From positions 1 to 51,426 of the forward strand of contig CACXQL010000014.1 in assembly GCA_902769805.1 (NCBI GenBank): a stretch of 51,426 nt of DNA, written 5' to 3'. The stretch comes from an uncultured Prevotellaceae bacterium (GTDB taxonomy: Bacteria > Bacteroidota > Bacteroidia > Bacteroidales > Bacteroidaceae). Under the pieces are notes generated by a model that saw only the letters and a program-made list of their open reading frames with translations, did no database searches and was not told the origin of the DNA. The position numbers and the translations under genes were made by a program. Positions 9,242 to 18,823 of this stretch are shown here, one piece after another. Within the stretch, counting starts at the first letter, position 1; every line of letters begins with the position of its first letter.

Positions 9242-9249
9242 TATCTTTG
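9242..9249 (+). promoter_or_regulatory. promoter -7 element for the phosphatase operon
   Basis: TATCTTTG matches the -7 consensus, 23 bases before the ATG at 9273. The region where -33 should fall lies inside the preceding terminator hairpin (TTG in its loop). Confidence 0.7.
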
Positions 9250-9272
9250 CAGGGATATTAGACTAAGAACTC

Positions 9273-11660
9273 ATGAAACTACCACGCATATTCAAGCGTA
9301 AAAGCTCCATCGCCACAAGACTAACATGGCGTATCATCCTGTCTATGACTGTGGTATTCACGGCTATTCTCGCCTTTATACTCCTCATTATCTGTATAGC
9401 AGGGTCCATCCTCCTCTTATTGCTGAATATCACTGCGATACAAGTCTCTAACGAGAAAATCAACAATGTCTTCGCTACTGTGGAGACAGCTATCACCAAT
9501 AACGTTCCAGAGGTAAGGGAGAACATGGGCAACGACAAACGCCAGTATGTTGCCCAAGAGAACCTCTTGGCACTCAATCCTAATATCGTAGGTGCCGCCG
9601 TGGCATACAATCCTAATTATGAACCCAAGAAAGGACAGTCGTTCTCACCTTATGCCTACCGTGACAGTACAGGTATTCACACCAAACAGTTAAATGAGGA
9701 GTCATACGATTATCTGCATCAGGAGTGGTATCAGAAAGCCATTGAGTTAGGAAAGGGGGTATGGTCTGAGCCATACATCGACAAGGGAGGCGGAGAGATA
9801 CCGATGATTACTTACTCCTTGCCATTGACAAACAATCAAGGAGATATTTATGCCATCCAGACAGCAGATATCTCCTTAGGCTGGCTGTCAGACCTCACGA
9901 AGGAGATGGACAACACCTTTAATGACCAATTAAACTGGTCATGGGATGATGATATGCCAGAACAGGCGTACAGTTTCATCCTATCCCGCGAGGGAACCTT
10001 TGTGGTGCATCCGAATCAAGCCTATGTGCTTAACAAAACCATTCAGGACTTCTTCAAGGAGAATGCCATCAATACCAGCAACATCTCAAATACGGAGAAA
10101 GGAAGATCGAAATTCTTTATGGGTAAGAACAATCGGTTCTATATGATGTTCTACTCACCAATAGAGCATACAGGATGGGCGATGGGTGTTATCATCCCCA
10201 TTAAGAACATCCTCACTCCAGTCTTCTACTTCCTGACAGCACTCATCATCTTCATGATTATCGGACTTATTATTGTAGCACTGATATGCCGGGGGGTTAT
10301 CCGACGTATCACCAAACCGCTACGCCGTTTTGCTGACTCTGCCGACGAGATTGCCAAAGGTAATTTCCGAGCAGAACTGCCGAAAATCAAGAGCAAGGAT
10401 GAGATGTGCCGTCTACGAAACTCTTTCGAGACCATGCAGACCTCACTCGTCAGGCAAATCGAGGAGACGAAGATTGTAAATGAGGAGAAAGGTCGTATGG
10501 AGAGTGAGTTACAGATTGCCCGCAGCATCCAGATGTCAATGCTTCCCAAGACATTCCCACCATTCCCTGACAGAGACGATATTGATCTCTACGGACAACT
10601 GCAACCTGCCAAAGAAGTGGGTGGAGACTTGTTCGACTTCTTCATTCGCGACGAGAAACTGTTCTTCTGTATTGGTGATGTCAGTGGAAAGGGGGTGCCT
10701 GCCTCGTTACTGATGGCTGTCACACGTTCTCTGTTCCGTACGACATCTACCCATGAGAACCGTCCCTCCAAAATCATCACAGCCATCAATGGCACTATGT
10801 CGAAAGACAATGATTCTGACATGTTTGTCACATTCTTCATGGGTATTCTCGACCTTCCGACAGGTCGCCTGAGATACTGTAACGCAGGACATAACGCACC
10901 CATTGCCATCCAACAAGACAATGTGGACTTCCTCAAAGTTATTCCCAACATACCATTGGGTATCGCAGAAGAGTTCCACTATGAGGAACAGGAGACACAA
11001 ATGTCCCATGGAGCCTCTATCTTCCTATATACTGATGGACTCAATGAGGCAGAGAACTGTCAACACGAACAATTGGGTGATGAACGTATCCTTGCTGTCG
11101 CAAAGAAACTATTCGATCTCTCACCTCAAGAACAGATTGACATGATGACAAATGCCATCACAGAACATGTGAACGGAGCGGAACAAAGTGACGACCTTAC
11201 GATGCTGAGTATTAAATATATGTATCAACAAGATGATCAGGCAAAGTCCCATCACCTGACACTAAAGAACAAGATAGAGGAACTCAACAAACTGCCGGAG
11301 TTCGTAGATACCGTATGCGAAGAGGCGGGTATTGACATGGGCATAATTGCCAGTCTGAACCTTGCCTTAGAGGAGGCAGCCACCAATGTTGTCCTCTATG
11401 CATACGGAAAGAACGAAGGTGATGTGGATATTGATGCTGTCTACACGGACAAGTACATCAAATTCATTATCGTAGACTCTGGTCTTGCCTTCGACCCCAC
11501 AAAGAAAGAAGATGTCGACATCACCTTGGGCGTGGAAGAACGTTCTATTGGAGGTTTAGGCATCCATCTGGTCAGACAGATCATGGACTCTGTCAACTAT
11601 GAGCGTATTAAGGGAAAGAATGTACTAACCTTGATGAAGAAATTATACGCCCAATCCTAA
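9273..11660 (+). CDS. membrane sensor SpoIIE-type phosphatase fused to HATPase (RsbW-like) kinase domain, copy 1
   Basis: A 795-residue signalling protein. In order: transmembrane helix (about 22-50), extracytoplasmic dCache-like sensor (about 55-315), second helix (about 320-345), HAMP linker (345-400), PP2C/SpoIIE serine phosphatase (about 430-650) and C-terminal HATPase (about 665-795). Phosphatase metal-site motifs are intact: GGDLFDFF, GDVSGKGVPASL, LYTDGLNEAEN and QSDDLTML. The HATPase keeps the N box (LALEEAATNVVLYAY), a DSGLAFDP box and GGLGIHLVRQIMD. In the family, SpoIIE phosphatases dephosphorylate STAS antagonists while RsbW-type kinases phosphorylate them, so opposite activities may reside in one chain. 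A STAS gene lies 7 kb downstream. Six bases separate it from the next gene. Confidence 0.9.
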   Translation: MKLPRIFKRKSSIATRLTWRIILSMTVVFTAILAFILLIICIAGSILLLLLNITAIQVSNEKINNVFATVETAITNNVPEVRENMGNDKRQYVAQENLLALNPNIVGAAVAYNPNYEPKKGQSFSPYAYRDSTGIHTKQLNEESYDYLHQEWYQKAIELGKGVWSEPYIDKGGGEIPMITYSLPLTNNQGDIYAIQTADISLGWLSDLTKEMDNTFNDQLNWSWDDDMPEQAYSFILSREGTFVVHPNQAYVLNKTIQDFFKENAINTSNISNTEKGRSKFFMGKNNRFYMMFYSPIEHTGWAMGVIIPIKNILTPVFYFLTALIIFMIIGLIIVALICRGVIRRITKPLRRFADSADEIAKGNFRAELPKIKSKDEMCRLRNSFETMQTSLVRQIEETKIVNEEKGRMESELQIARSIQMSMLPKTFPPFPDRDDIDLYGQLQPAKEVGGDLFDFFIRDEKLFFCIGDVSGKGVPASLLMAVTRSLFRTTSTHENRPSKIITAINGTMSKDNDSDMFVTFFMGILDLPTGRLRYCNAGHNAPIAIQQDNVDFLKVIPNIPLGIAEEFHYEEQETQMSHGASIFLYTDGLNEAENCQHEQLGDERILAVAKKLFDLSPQEQIDMMTNAITEHVNGAEQSDDLTMLSIKYMYQQDDQAKSHHLTLKNKIEELNKLPEFVDTVCEEAGIDMGIIASLNLALEEAATNVVLYAYGKNEGDVDIDAVYTDKYIKFIIVDSGLAFDPTKKEDVDITLGVEERSIGGLGIHLVRQIMDSVNYERIKGKNVLTLMKKLYAQS

Positions 11661-11666
11661 GATTCT

Positions 11667-12602
11667 ATGAAGAGAATCATCACATACCTGTTTATGCTTG
11701 TTTGTACAGTGTCCTATGCACAAGACAAGTTGGTCTTTACTCCACAATGGAGTGCCCAGGCTCAGTTTGCAGGTTACTATGTCGCTCTGGAGAAAGGTTT
11801 CTACAAGCAAGCCGGTATTGACGTAGAGATTGTCCATCCGTCTGTCACACAGTCGGCAATAAGTCGTATCCGCAATAATGAAAGTCAGGCGACCACCTTA
11901 CAACTGGCACAGGCAATGGATATCATAGACAACGGTATCCCATTGGTCAATATCTTGCAGACCTCCATGAACAATGCCTTGGTGATTGTGTCACGCCGTA
12001 ATAAAAACCCTCTGACCCAGAAGGGAGCAAAGGTCGGCATATGGAATGCAGGATTCGGACAAATAGCCATCTGCATGAGTATCAAAGAAGGACTTGAGTA
12101 TCAGTGGATTCCCTATGCCAGCAACATCAACCTCTTTGTATCGGGTGCCATTGATGCCACCTTGGCGATGAGCTATAATGAGTACTACCAATTGGTACAG
12201 TCTGGGTTCATACCGACAAAGGACAATGTGTACCGTTTCTGCGACCATGGTTATAATGTCCAAGAGGATGGTGTCTATATGGCACGTGATTATTATCTGA
12301 AGCATAGGGAACAGGCACGACGATTTGCTGCTGCCAGCAAGAAGGGATGGGAATGGGCGGCCGCTCATCCTGAAGAGACACTGGATATCGTCATGCGCTA
12401 TGTGCAGAAGGAGCATATTGCCACAAACCGCGTATTACAGCAACTGATGCTTAAGGACATACTCCGCTTACAGGTAGACCGTGAGTCGAAGAAACGTGAA
12501 TTCCGTCTGCGCCCTGACATGGTAAAGCAAGCCAGCAAACTGATGATAGAGCACATGATGTTAAGCCGTGAGATATCATACCAAGAAATAATTGCGAAAT
12601 AG
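11667..12602 (+). CDS. NMT1/ThiY/SsuA-like periplasmic binding protein
   Basis: A 311-residue secreted protein. Residues 1-19 form a signal peptide (cleavage near YAQ). The motif LVFTPQWSAQAQFAGYYVALEKGFYKQAGIDVE is typical of the NMT1/THI5-like solute-binding family that binds small aromatic or sulfonate-type ligands. No permease or ATPase of the matching ABC importer lies beside it; it is instead embedded, 6 and 4 bases away, between two sensor phosphatase genes. I infer that it presents a ligand to one or both dCache-like sensors rather than feeding an importer. The ligand cannot be read from the sequence. Confidence 0.85.
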   Translation: MKRIITYLFMLVCTVSYAQDKLVFTPQWSAQAQFAGYYVALEKGFYKQAGIDVEIVHPSVTQSAISRIRNNESQATTLQLAQAMDIIDNGIPLVNILQTSMNNALVIVSRRNKNPLTQKGAKVGIWNAGFGQIAICMSIKEGLEYQWIPYASNINLFVSGAIDATLAMSYNEYYQLVQSGFIPTKDNVYRFCDHGYNVQEDGVYMARDYYLKHREQARRFAAASKKGWEWAAAHPEETLDIVMRYVQKEHIATNRVLQQLMLKDILRLQVDRESKKREFRLRPDMVKQASKLMIEHMMLSREISYQEIIAK

Positions 12603-12606
12603 TGAC

Positions 12607-14961
12607 ATGAAGAATCCTTTCAGACATATCCGATATTCGCTATCTACCCGACTGAGTCTGGGCATAGTACTATTTGCCTCGCTTATCTTTCTGGTAGCTC
12701 TCGGCTTCTTGTTCATAGAGTCACGCAAGGCGATACATCAGGAAGCCATCAACCGTGCCACTCAGATTCTGGATAACACGGCAGAACGTGTGAATACCAT
12801 CCTCACGAAGGTGGAGGTTGCCACAAATAATACCGACTGGCTCGCAGCTCGTCATCTGGATGCCCCCGACTCTATGTTCGTATATAGTAATCGTATTCTT
12901 CAGAACAACCCGGAACTGAATGGATGCTCTATTTCCTTCGAGCCTTATTTCTTCAAAGAAAAAGGACGTTTCTTCTCTGCCTACTCTCTGAGAAGAGGTA
13001 ACGAGATAATAACCACACAGAAAGGTGATGATTATTACGAATACTTTGCCATGGACTGGTATCAGCTTCCTAAGCTGCTTAATCGTCCCTGTTGGACAGA
13101 GCCGTTCACTGACATGACAATTGATTCTATTTTCTCTCCTGGAAGAGTCATCTCCTATTGTAAACCCTTGAAAAACAGCAAAGGACAATATGTAGGTACA
13201 ATGGCTGTCGATTTGTCATTAGACTGGCTGTCGAATACTATTTCTGCCGTCAAACCCTATCCTAACTCCTACAGTATCATGATAGGACAAAGCGGTACTT
13301 ATTTCGTACATCCTGACACGACCAAACTGTTCTATCAGTCCATCTATACAGAAACGCTGTTGAAGCCTGATACAGCCATCACCAACCTCGGACATGCCAT
13401 GCAGAACGGAGAGGAAGGCATGCGTCAGATGGTGGTTGACGGCAAAGACTGCTACGTATTCTACAAACCCCTTGGAACTACAGGATGGAGTGTTGCCATC
13501 GTATGTACGAAGAGCGATATCTTCGGAGGCTATTTCCAATTGTTGAAGATTGTGATAGGTATCATCATCCTCGGATTGATCATCATGCTCTTTGTGTTTA
13601 GCCGTATCATCAAGAGAGTGCTGAACCCCCTCAAGCAACTGGCACATGGAGCTGAGACGATTGCATCAGGTCATTTCGATGCGACCCTTCCGCCAACACA
13701 GAGGAAGGACGAGATCGGACAACTCAGTCAGTCGTTCAGTAACATGCAACATTCTCTTACCAACTATATCGAGGAACTTAAAGAGACCACTGCGTCGAAA
13801 GCTTTGATTGAGGGTGAATTGCAGACAGCCAGCAACATCCAGCAGTCGATGCTTCCAAAAACTTTCCCCGCCTATCCTGACAGGGATGATATTGACATCT
13901 ATGGACGATTAAGACCCGCTAAGGAAGTCGGCGGTGACTTATTCGACTTCTTCATACGTGATGAAAAACTATTCTTCTGCATTGGTGATGTTAGTGGAAA
14001 GGGAGTACCTGCTTCATTAGTAATGGCAGTCACGCGTTCTTTGTTCCGTACCGTCTCTACCCATGAAAACCGTCCTGCGAAGATTGTCTATGCTATCAAT
14101 GAGTCAATGGCAAAGGATAATGATTCCAACATGTTTGTCACATTCTTTATGGGAGTCCTTGATTTGCCAACAGGACGGCTAAGATACTGCAACGGCGGAC
14201 ATAACGCTCCCCTTATCATCAAACCAGAAAGTGCGAATTTCCTTGACATTATCCCAAACATGCCCTTAGGTATATTACCAGACTTTAATTTTGAAGAACA
14301 GGAATGTGTTATTCCTTATGGTACAAGCATTTTCCTCTATACAGATGGAGTGAATGAGGCAGAGAATAAAGAACACGAGCAGTTAGGAGACGATCGGGTT
14401 CTTTCCGTTGCACAAAAGATGTATGACCTTTCCTCTCACCAACAAATTAATATTATGACAGATTCTGTTGTTAAACATGCTGACGGCGCAGAACAGAGTG
14501 ATGATTTGACTATGCTAAGTATCAAGTATCTGCACCAACAAGACAAGAAAGCGAAGTCCAAGCGTCTAACCCTTAAAAACGAGGTTGAGGAACTCAACAA
14601 ACTGCCAGAGTTTGTCGAAACCGTCTGTGAAGAGGCTGGTGTCGACATAGGACTCATCGCCAGTCTAAACCTCGCCTTGGAAGAAGCTGTTACCAATGTC
14701 GTCCTCTATGCCTATGAGAAAGGCGAAGGATATGTAGACATTGATGCTGTATATAATGAGAAACGTCTCAAATTCGTTATCACTGATTCTGGCATTGCCT
14801 TTGATCCAACGAAGAAAGAAGCTGCCGACACCACCCTGGGCGTGGAAGAACGTTCTATCGGAGGTTTAGGTATCCATCTGGTCAGACAGATCATGGACTC
14901 TGTCAATTATGAACGAGTTGACGGCAAGAACGTGCTGACTCTACGAAAAAACCTGACATAA
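12607..14961 (+). CDS. membrane sensor SpoIIE-type phosphatase fused to HATPase kinase domain, copy 2
   Basis: A 784-residue paralogue of the protein at 9273-11660 with the same domain order: helix (about 18-42), extracytoplasmic sensor (45-310), second helix (about 315-338), HAMP, SpoIIE phosphatase (about 425-645) and HATPase (about 660-784). The phosphatase motifs (GGDLFDFF, GDVSGKGVPASL, LYTDGVNEAEN, QSDDLTML) and HATPase boxes (LALEEAVTNVVLYAY, DSGIAFDP, GGLGIHLVRQIMD) are intact. The cytosolic half is nearly identical to copy 1, but the sensor is strongly diverged, so the two probably read different cues into one output. The ATG at 12607 follows the binding-protein stop by four bases; an upstream TTG at 12592 is not needed. 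Confidence 0.9.
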   Translation: MKNPFRHIRYSLSTRLSLGIVLFASLIFLVALGFLFIESRKAIHQEAINRATQILDNTAERVNTILTKVEVATNNTDWLAARHLDAPDSMFVYSNRILQNNPELNGCSISFEPYFFKEKGRFFSAYSLRRGNEIITTQKGDDYYEYFAMDWYQLPKLLNRPCWTEPFTDMTIDSIFSPGRVISYCKPLKNSKGQYVGTMAVDLSLDWLSNTISAVKPYPNSYSIMIGQSGTYFVHPDTTKLFYQSIYTETLLKPDTAITNLGHAMQNGEEGMRQMVVDGKDCYVFYKPLGTTGWSVAIVCTKSDIFGGYFQLLKIVIGIIILGLIIMLFVFSRIIKRVLNPLKQLAHGAETIASGHFDATLPPTQRKDEIGQLSQSFSNMQHSLTNYIEELKETTASKALIEGELQTASNIQQSMLPKTFPAYPDRDDIDIYGRLRPAKEVGGDLFDFFIRDEKLFFCIGDVSGKGVPASLVMAVTRSLFRTVSTHENRPAKIVYAINESMAKDNDSNMFVTFFMGVLDLPTGRLRYCNGGHNAPLIIKPESANFLDIIPNMPLGILPDFNFEEQECVIPYGTSIFLYTDGVNEAENKEHEQLGDDRVLSVAQKMYDLSSHQQINIMTDSVVKHADGAEQSDDLTMLSIKYLHQQDKKAKSKRLTLKNEVEELNKLPEFVETVCEEAGVDIGLIASLNLALEEAVTNVVLYAYEKGEGYVDIDAVYNEKRLKFVITDSGIAFDPTKKEAADTTLGVEERSIGGLGIHLVRQIMDSVNYERVDGKNVLTLRKNLT

Positions 14962-15042
14962 CGTCTCATGTGGGAAATATAGGGACAAAGCCCTTTAGTA
15001 TTTTTTAACTAGTACGATAAGAGCCTAAAAGTTTTTTTTTAA

Positions 15043-15050
15043 TAAATTTG
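15043..15050 (+). promoter_or_regulatory. promoter -7 element for the ABC/STAS/alarmone operon
   Basis: TAAATTTG matches the -7 consensus, 17 bases before the ATG at 15068. Upstream is an oligo-T run rather than a clean TTTG. A weak hairpin (AGGG/CCCT, 14981-14994) followed by T-rich sequence may partly terminate the previous operon. Confidence 0.6.
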
Positions 15051-15067
15051 CAAATCTAAATAAGTAA

Positions 15068-17959
15068 ATGACTGACGTCATATTATCCAGTTTTATCAGT
15101 CTGTTTGCTCTGTTCGGCAAGGAAGAGCAAGTGGATGAGGCATGGGCAAAAGACATGCTAGTTAGTTATTTGCGTCATCATTTCGGAATCAGAAACATAG
15201 ACCTCTACCTTGATCTTTACAGTGACATGCGAGGGGCTTATGAGATGACGGATGACCTGAATACACAAGAAACAGTAGCAGCCATCTGCTCCAGTCTGCA
15301 TGGGAAGATTCGTCCTGAAGAGGAGTCTTTGCTGCTGTTGCGTCTCATGGAATTCTGCAGTGACGACGGGTTGAAAGCCGACAGTATGTTCACCACCATG
15401 GCAGAGAAGTTCAACATCCCACAGACACAGTATGATGACTTCTACGCCTATGCCACCAATCAGTCTACAGCCCATGTGATGATTCATCATCCAGAAGGTT
15501 TCGACGGAGAGTTGAAAACACTCATGGACAGTGTGACAGGGCTTCTTATTTTCACATACATGGGAGAAGACACCGTTCTACTGAATGACGTTCCTGTTCT
15601 CTCCGGAGCCTATCAGGTATGGTTGCAGAGCAGTGTTCTGAAAAGCAGCAACGGGAAGCCCTTATACTATTCCACTATAGCCAGTGCCTATAGCAACGAG
15701 GACGACAAGACGGAAGACGTTGCATTTTGCGGACGTAATATCAATTTCCGTTTCCCCAACAGCAACAATGGCATGCATGACCTGAGCTTCAACCTGCATA
15801 ATGGCGAACTCCTGGCTATCATGGGAGGTTCTGGTACGGGTAAGACAACGTTGTTGTCACTGTTAAACGGCAGTCTGAAGCCTCAGGAAGGAAGTATCAC
15901 CATCAATGGGCATGACATCTCAGAACCTGCAGCCAAAGACTTGATTGGTTTTGTACCTCAGGACGATCTGCTCATCGAGGAACTCACGGTCTACCAGAAC
16001 CTGTGGTATACAGCAAAACTCTGTTTTGAAGGTATGTCTGCTGAGGATATTGACAAGCGCGTCATGAAGACCCTCAAAGACCTGGGACTGGATGCCGTAA
16101 AGGATTTAAAGGCAGGTTCTGCCATCAACAAATACATTTCTGGAGGACAGCGCAAGCGATTGAATATCGCCTTAGAGCTGATTCGTGAACCTGCTGTTCT
16201 CTTCTTGGATGAACCGACATCAGGATTGTCATCGGCAGATACGGAGAAGGTCATCAACCTGTTAAAGGAGCTGACTTTCAAAGGAAAGCTCATCATCGTT
16301 AACATCCACCAGCCGTCGAGTGATGTCTATAAACTGTTCGACCGTCTGTGGCTGCTTGACAGAGGAGGATATCCTGTCTTTGACGGCAATCCCATTGATG
16401 CTATCACCTATTTCAAGGAGGCTGCTAACTATGCTGATGCGGAGACGAGTGCCTGTCCGACCTGTGGTAATGTCAATCCTGAGATTGTACTTAATATCAT
16501 CGATGAGAAAGCACTCAGTAACACAGGAGAGCCCTCCGACGAGCGGAAGACAACACCGCAGGAGTGGCATGAGATGTATCTGAAGAACAGAGAAGAGATG
16601 GAAGCACCTTCTGTTACTGACGTACCGCCGTCAGATCAGAGGAAGCCAGGAAAACTGAAGCAGTTTGCTATATTCCTGCGTCGTAATATCAAGACGAAAA
16701 TCACTAATATCCAGTATCTGTGTATCACACTGTTGGTAGCACCAGTCCTGGCTATCATCTGTTCCTTCCTCACGCGCTATGCGCCACCCGAGGGCTATAC
16801 CGTCATGAACAACAAGAACATGGTGAGCTATTTCTTCATGGCTATCATCGTCGCCACCTTTATCGGCATGAGCGGTAGTGCAGAGGAGATCATCAAGGAT
16901 CGTGCCCTGTTGAAGCGTGAGAGTTTCCTCAACCTCTCATACGGCAGTTACATCTGGTCAAAGATTGTTTATATGGCAGGTGTCTCACTGATACAGACCC
17001 TTCTGTTTATTATCATCGGTAATACCATTATGGGAATCCATGGATTGTTCTGGACATGGTGGCTCATCCTGTTTATCACAGCTTTCCTTGCAAGTCTGAC
17101 AGGACTGTTGCTCTCCCAGTGTCTTAACTCGGTAGTTGCCATATATATCAGCATCCCCTTGCTGCTCATTCCACAAATCCTGCTCTGTGGACTGGTGGTC
17201 AGTTTCTCTGACCTGACACCAAAGAGCAAGACAGGTAATGTACCTATTATCGGTGACCTCATCCCCTCGCGCTGGTCGTTTGAGGCACTTGCTGTCACAT
17301 CATTTACAGACAACAAATACGAACGGCTGTTCTTCAATTTGGACAAAGAAAAATACGAGACACAGTTCTATAATGTCGGCTATCTCTACGAGATACAGTC
17401 ACAGTTGGAAACATTGAAAGACGAGCAGAAGAAAGGCAAGGACATTAACCCGAATCACATGGAGGTGATACGCACCAACCTGCCCGTTGTGACAGAATAC
17501 TGCGGTATGAAAGCCTATCAGGGTGACGAGTCCTACACCTCACTCTATAACTACATGAAAGAGGCAGAGAAGATTCTCTCCAAGCGCAGCAATCAAGCAA
17601 CCCTCAAGGTGGATGCGCTGACGGCAGACTTTATCCGCCACTACGGCAAGGAGACGCTGCTCGACTTGAAGCGTAACAACTTCAACCTCAAGTTAGAAGA
17701 CTTTGTCATCAGTGCAGGGAACAAACGATTACTCGAAGTGATTGACAACACCATCGTGCCACGCACGGGCCCTATTTACCTTACTCCACGCAATAAGATG
17801 GGACGCGCTCCCTTCTATAGTAGTGTGAAGATACTGGGCGACACCCCCGTCAAGACCCTGTGGTTCAATATGGCGGTACTGCTCCTGATGAGCATCATCG
17901 TCACCATCCTCCTGTTGACAGACCGTCCAGGAAGGTATATCCGGAAAGACCAACAATGA
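15068..17959 (+). CDS. ABCG-like half transporter with additional N-terminal domain
   Basis: A 963-residue protein. Residues 1-130 form an acidic helical domain that resembles TerB-like modules; residues 150-230 are a linker domain I do not recognise. The ABC ATPase (about 225-440) has Walker A GGSGTGKTT, signature ISGGQRKRL and Walker B AVLFLDEPTSGLSS. A CPTCG pair at about 462-466 could bind metal. The membrane part begins near 547 with about five helices to 720, then a soluble loop of about 200 residues, then a last helix (about 932-952). ATPase-before-membrane order is that of ABCG/White-type exporters. It heads an operon with a lipoprotein, STAS, alarmone synthetase and LuxR regulator. 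Substrate unknown. Confidence 0.85.
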   Translation: MTDVILSSFISLFALFGKEEQVDEAWAKDMLVSYLRHHFGIRNIDLYLDLYSDMRGAYEMTDDLNTQETVAAICSSLHGKIRPEEESLLLLRLMEFCSDDGLKADSMFTTMAEKFNIPQTQYDDFYAYATNQSTAHVMIHHPEGFDGELKTLMDSVTGLLIFTYMGEDTVLLNDVPVLSGAYQVWLQSSVLKSSNGKPLYYSTIASAYSNEDDKTEDVAFCGRNINFRFPNSNNGMHDLSFNLHNGELLAIMGGSGTGKTTLLSLLNGSLKPQEGSITINGHDISEPAAKDLIGFVPQDDLLIEELTVYQNLWYTAKLCFEGMSAEDIDKRVMKTLKDLGLDAVKDLKAGSAINKYISGGQRKRLNIALELIREPAVLFLDEPTSGLSSADTEKVINLLKELTFKGKLIIVNIHQPSSDVYKLFDRLWLLDRGGYPVFDGNPIDAITYFKEAANYADAETSACPTCGNVNPEIVLNIIDEKALSNTGEPSDERKTTPQEWHEMYLKNREEMEAPSVTDVPPSDQRKPGKLKQFAIFLRRNIKTKITNIQYLCITLLVAPVLAIICSFLTRYAPPEGYTVMNNKNMVSYFFMAIIVATFIGMSGSAEEIIKDRALLKRESFLNLSYGSYIWSKIVYMAGVSLIQTLLFIIIGNTIMGIHGLFWTWWLILFITAFLASLTGLLLSQCLNSVVAIYISIPLLLIPQILLCGLVVSFSDLTPKSKTGNVPIIGDLIPSRWSFEALAVTSFTDNKYERLFFNLDKEKYETQFYNVGYLYEIQSQLETLKDEQKKGKDINPNHMEVIRTNLPVVTEYCGMKAYQGDESYTSLYNYMKEAEKILSKRSNQATLKVDALTADFIRHYGKETLLDLKRNNFNLKLEDFVISAGNKRLLEVIDNTIVPRTGPIYLTPRNKMGRAPFYSSVKILGDTPVKTLWFNMAVLLLMSIIVTILLLTDRPGRYIRKDQQ

Positions 17960-18001
17960 ACAAATAAACATAAACATTTAATAACTTAATTTTTAAACAA
18001 A

Positions 18002-18805
18002 ATGAAGAAATTAACAGTATTAGCAATCGCATTCGCTGCCGTCGTTTTCGCAGCATGTGGAGGACAAAAGAATGCCCAGAACACAGAGGACGCAGATTCT
18101 CTGAAGAGTTTTGAACAGCAACAGATTGAGGCAAGCATTAAGATGCACATTGACAGCATCGCCGCTGACCTCGGTAAGCTCAAGCAGCTTCCTTTCGTAC
18201 AGGATGGTAACGGTGGTATCACACTGACCAAGGAAGAGAAGCAGGTGAAGCCTGACTATCTGCTGAACGCTAATGTTGCTGAAGAGGCTGCCACACTGGC
18301 TGAGAAATATCGTATCCTGAGTGCCCTCAATGTAGACAGGAAGATTGCTGCTCTCTATGAGATGCCGACAGAGGATTACGACAAGGCTATCACCAAGCTT
18401 GTAGCTGACATCAACGATCCTTCCTTCAAGGCCATTGACGATGCCAACACCCTTTTCGAGACATCCACCACATTGTATGACGCAATGGATGAGAACGGAC
18501 GCGTCAACTTCTTCTGGCAGCTGGCAGCAGCCGCTCTGGTTGAGGAGCTCTATGTAATGAATCAGAACACCGACAAGTTCCTCAGCACTTTCACCGATGA
18601 GGCTGTCTCTGACGTTACCTTCCGTATCGTTGTCATCCTCGATGCCATCAACCGTCTCACTGAGTACGACGCTGACATCAAGCCCATCGCTGAGGCTGTC
18701 TCTCCTTTAGAGGTACTCAACGCCACCAGTGTTGCTGAGATGAAGGCCCAGCTCGCTGAGGCTAAGGATAAGATTATCGCAGCCCGCAAGGCTATCATAA
18801 AATAA
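18002..18805 (+). CDS. predicted lipoprotein of unknown function
   Basis: A 267-residue protein. Residues 1-19 are a lipoprotein signal with lipobox FAAC and Cys at 19, followed by Gly-Gly and an acidic stretch. The mature part is predicted to be almost entirely helical and rich in Ala, Asp and Glu. I recognise no family. It lies 42 bases after the ABC transporter gene and 18 bases before the STAS gene in the same direction, so it may be an envelope partner of the transporter or of the sensor proteins; this is inference from position only. Confidence 0.85.
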   Translation: MKKLTVLAIAFAAVVFAACGGQKNAQNTEDADSLKSFEQQQIEASIKMHIDSIAADLGKLKQLPFVQDGNGGITLTKEEKQVKPDYLLNANVAEEAATLAEKYRILSALNVDRKIAALYEMPTEDYDKAITKLVADINDPSFKAIDDANTLFETSTTLYDAMDENGRVNFFWQLAAAALVEELYVMNQNTDKFLSTFTDEAVSDVTFRIVVILDAINRLTEYDADIKPIAEAVSPLEVLNATSVAEMKAQLAEAKDKIIAARKAIIK

Positions 18806-18823
18806 GTAATAAACAGTATTACC

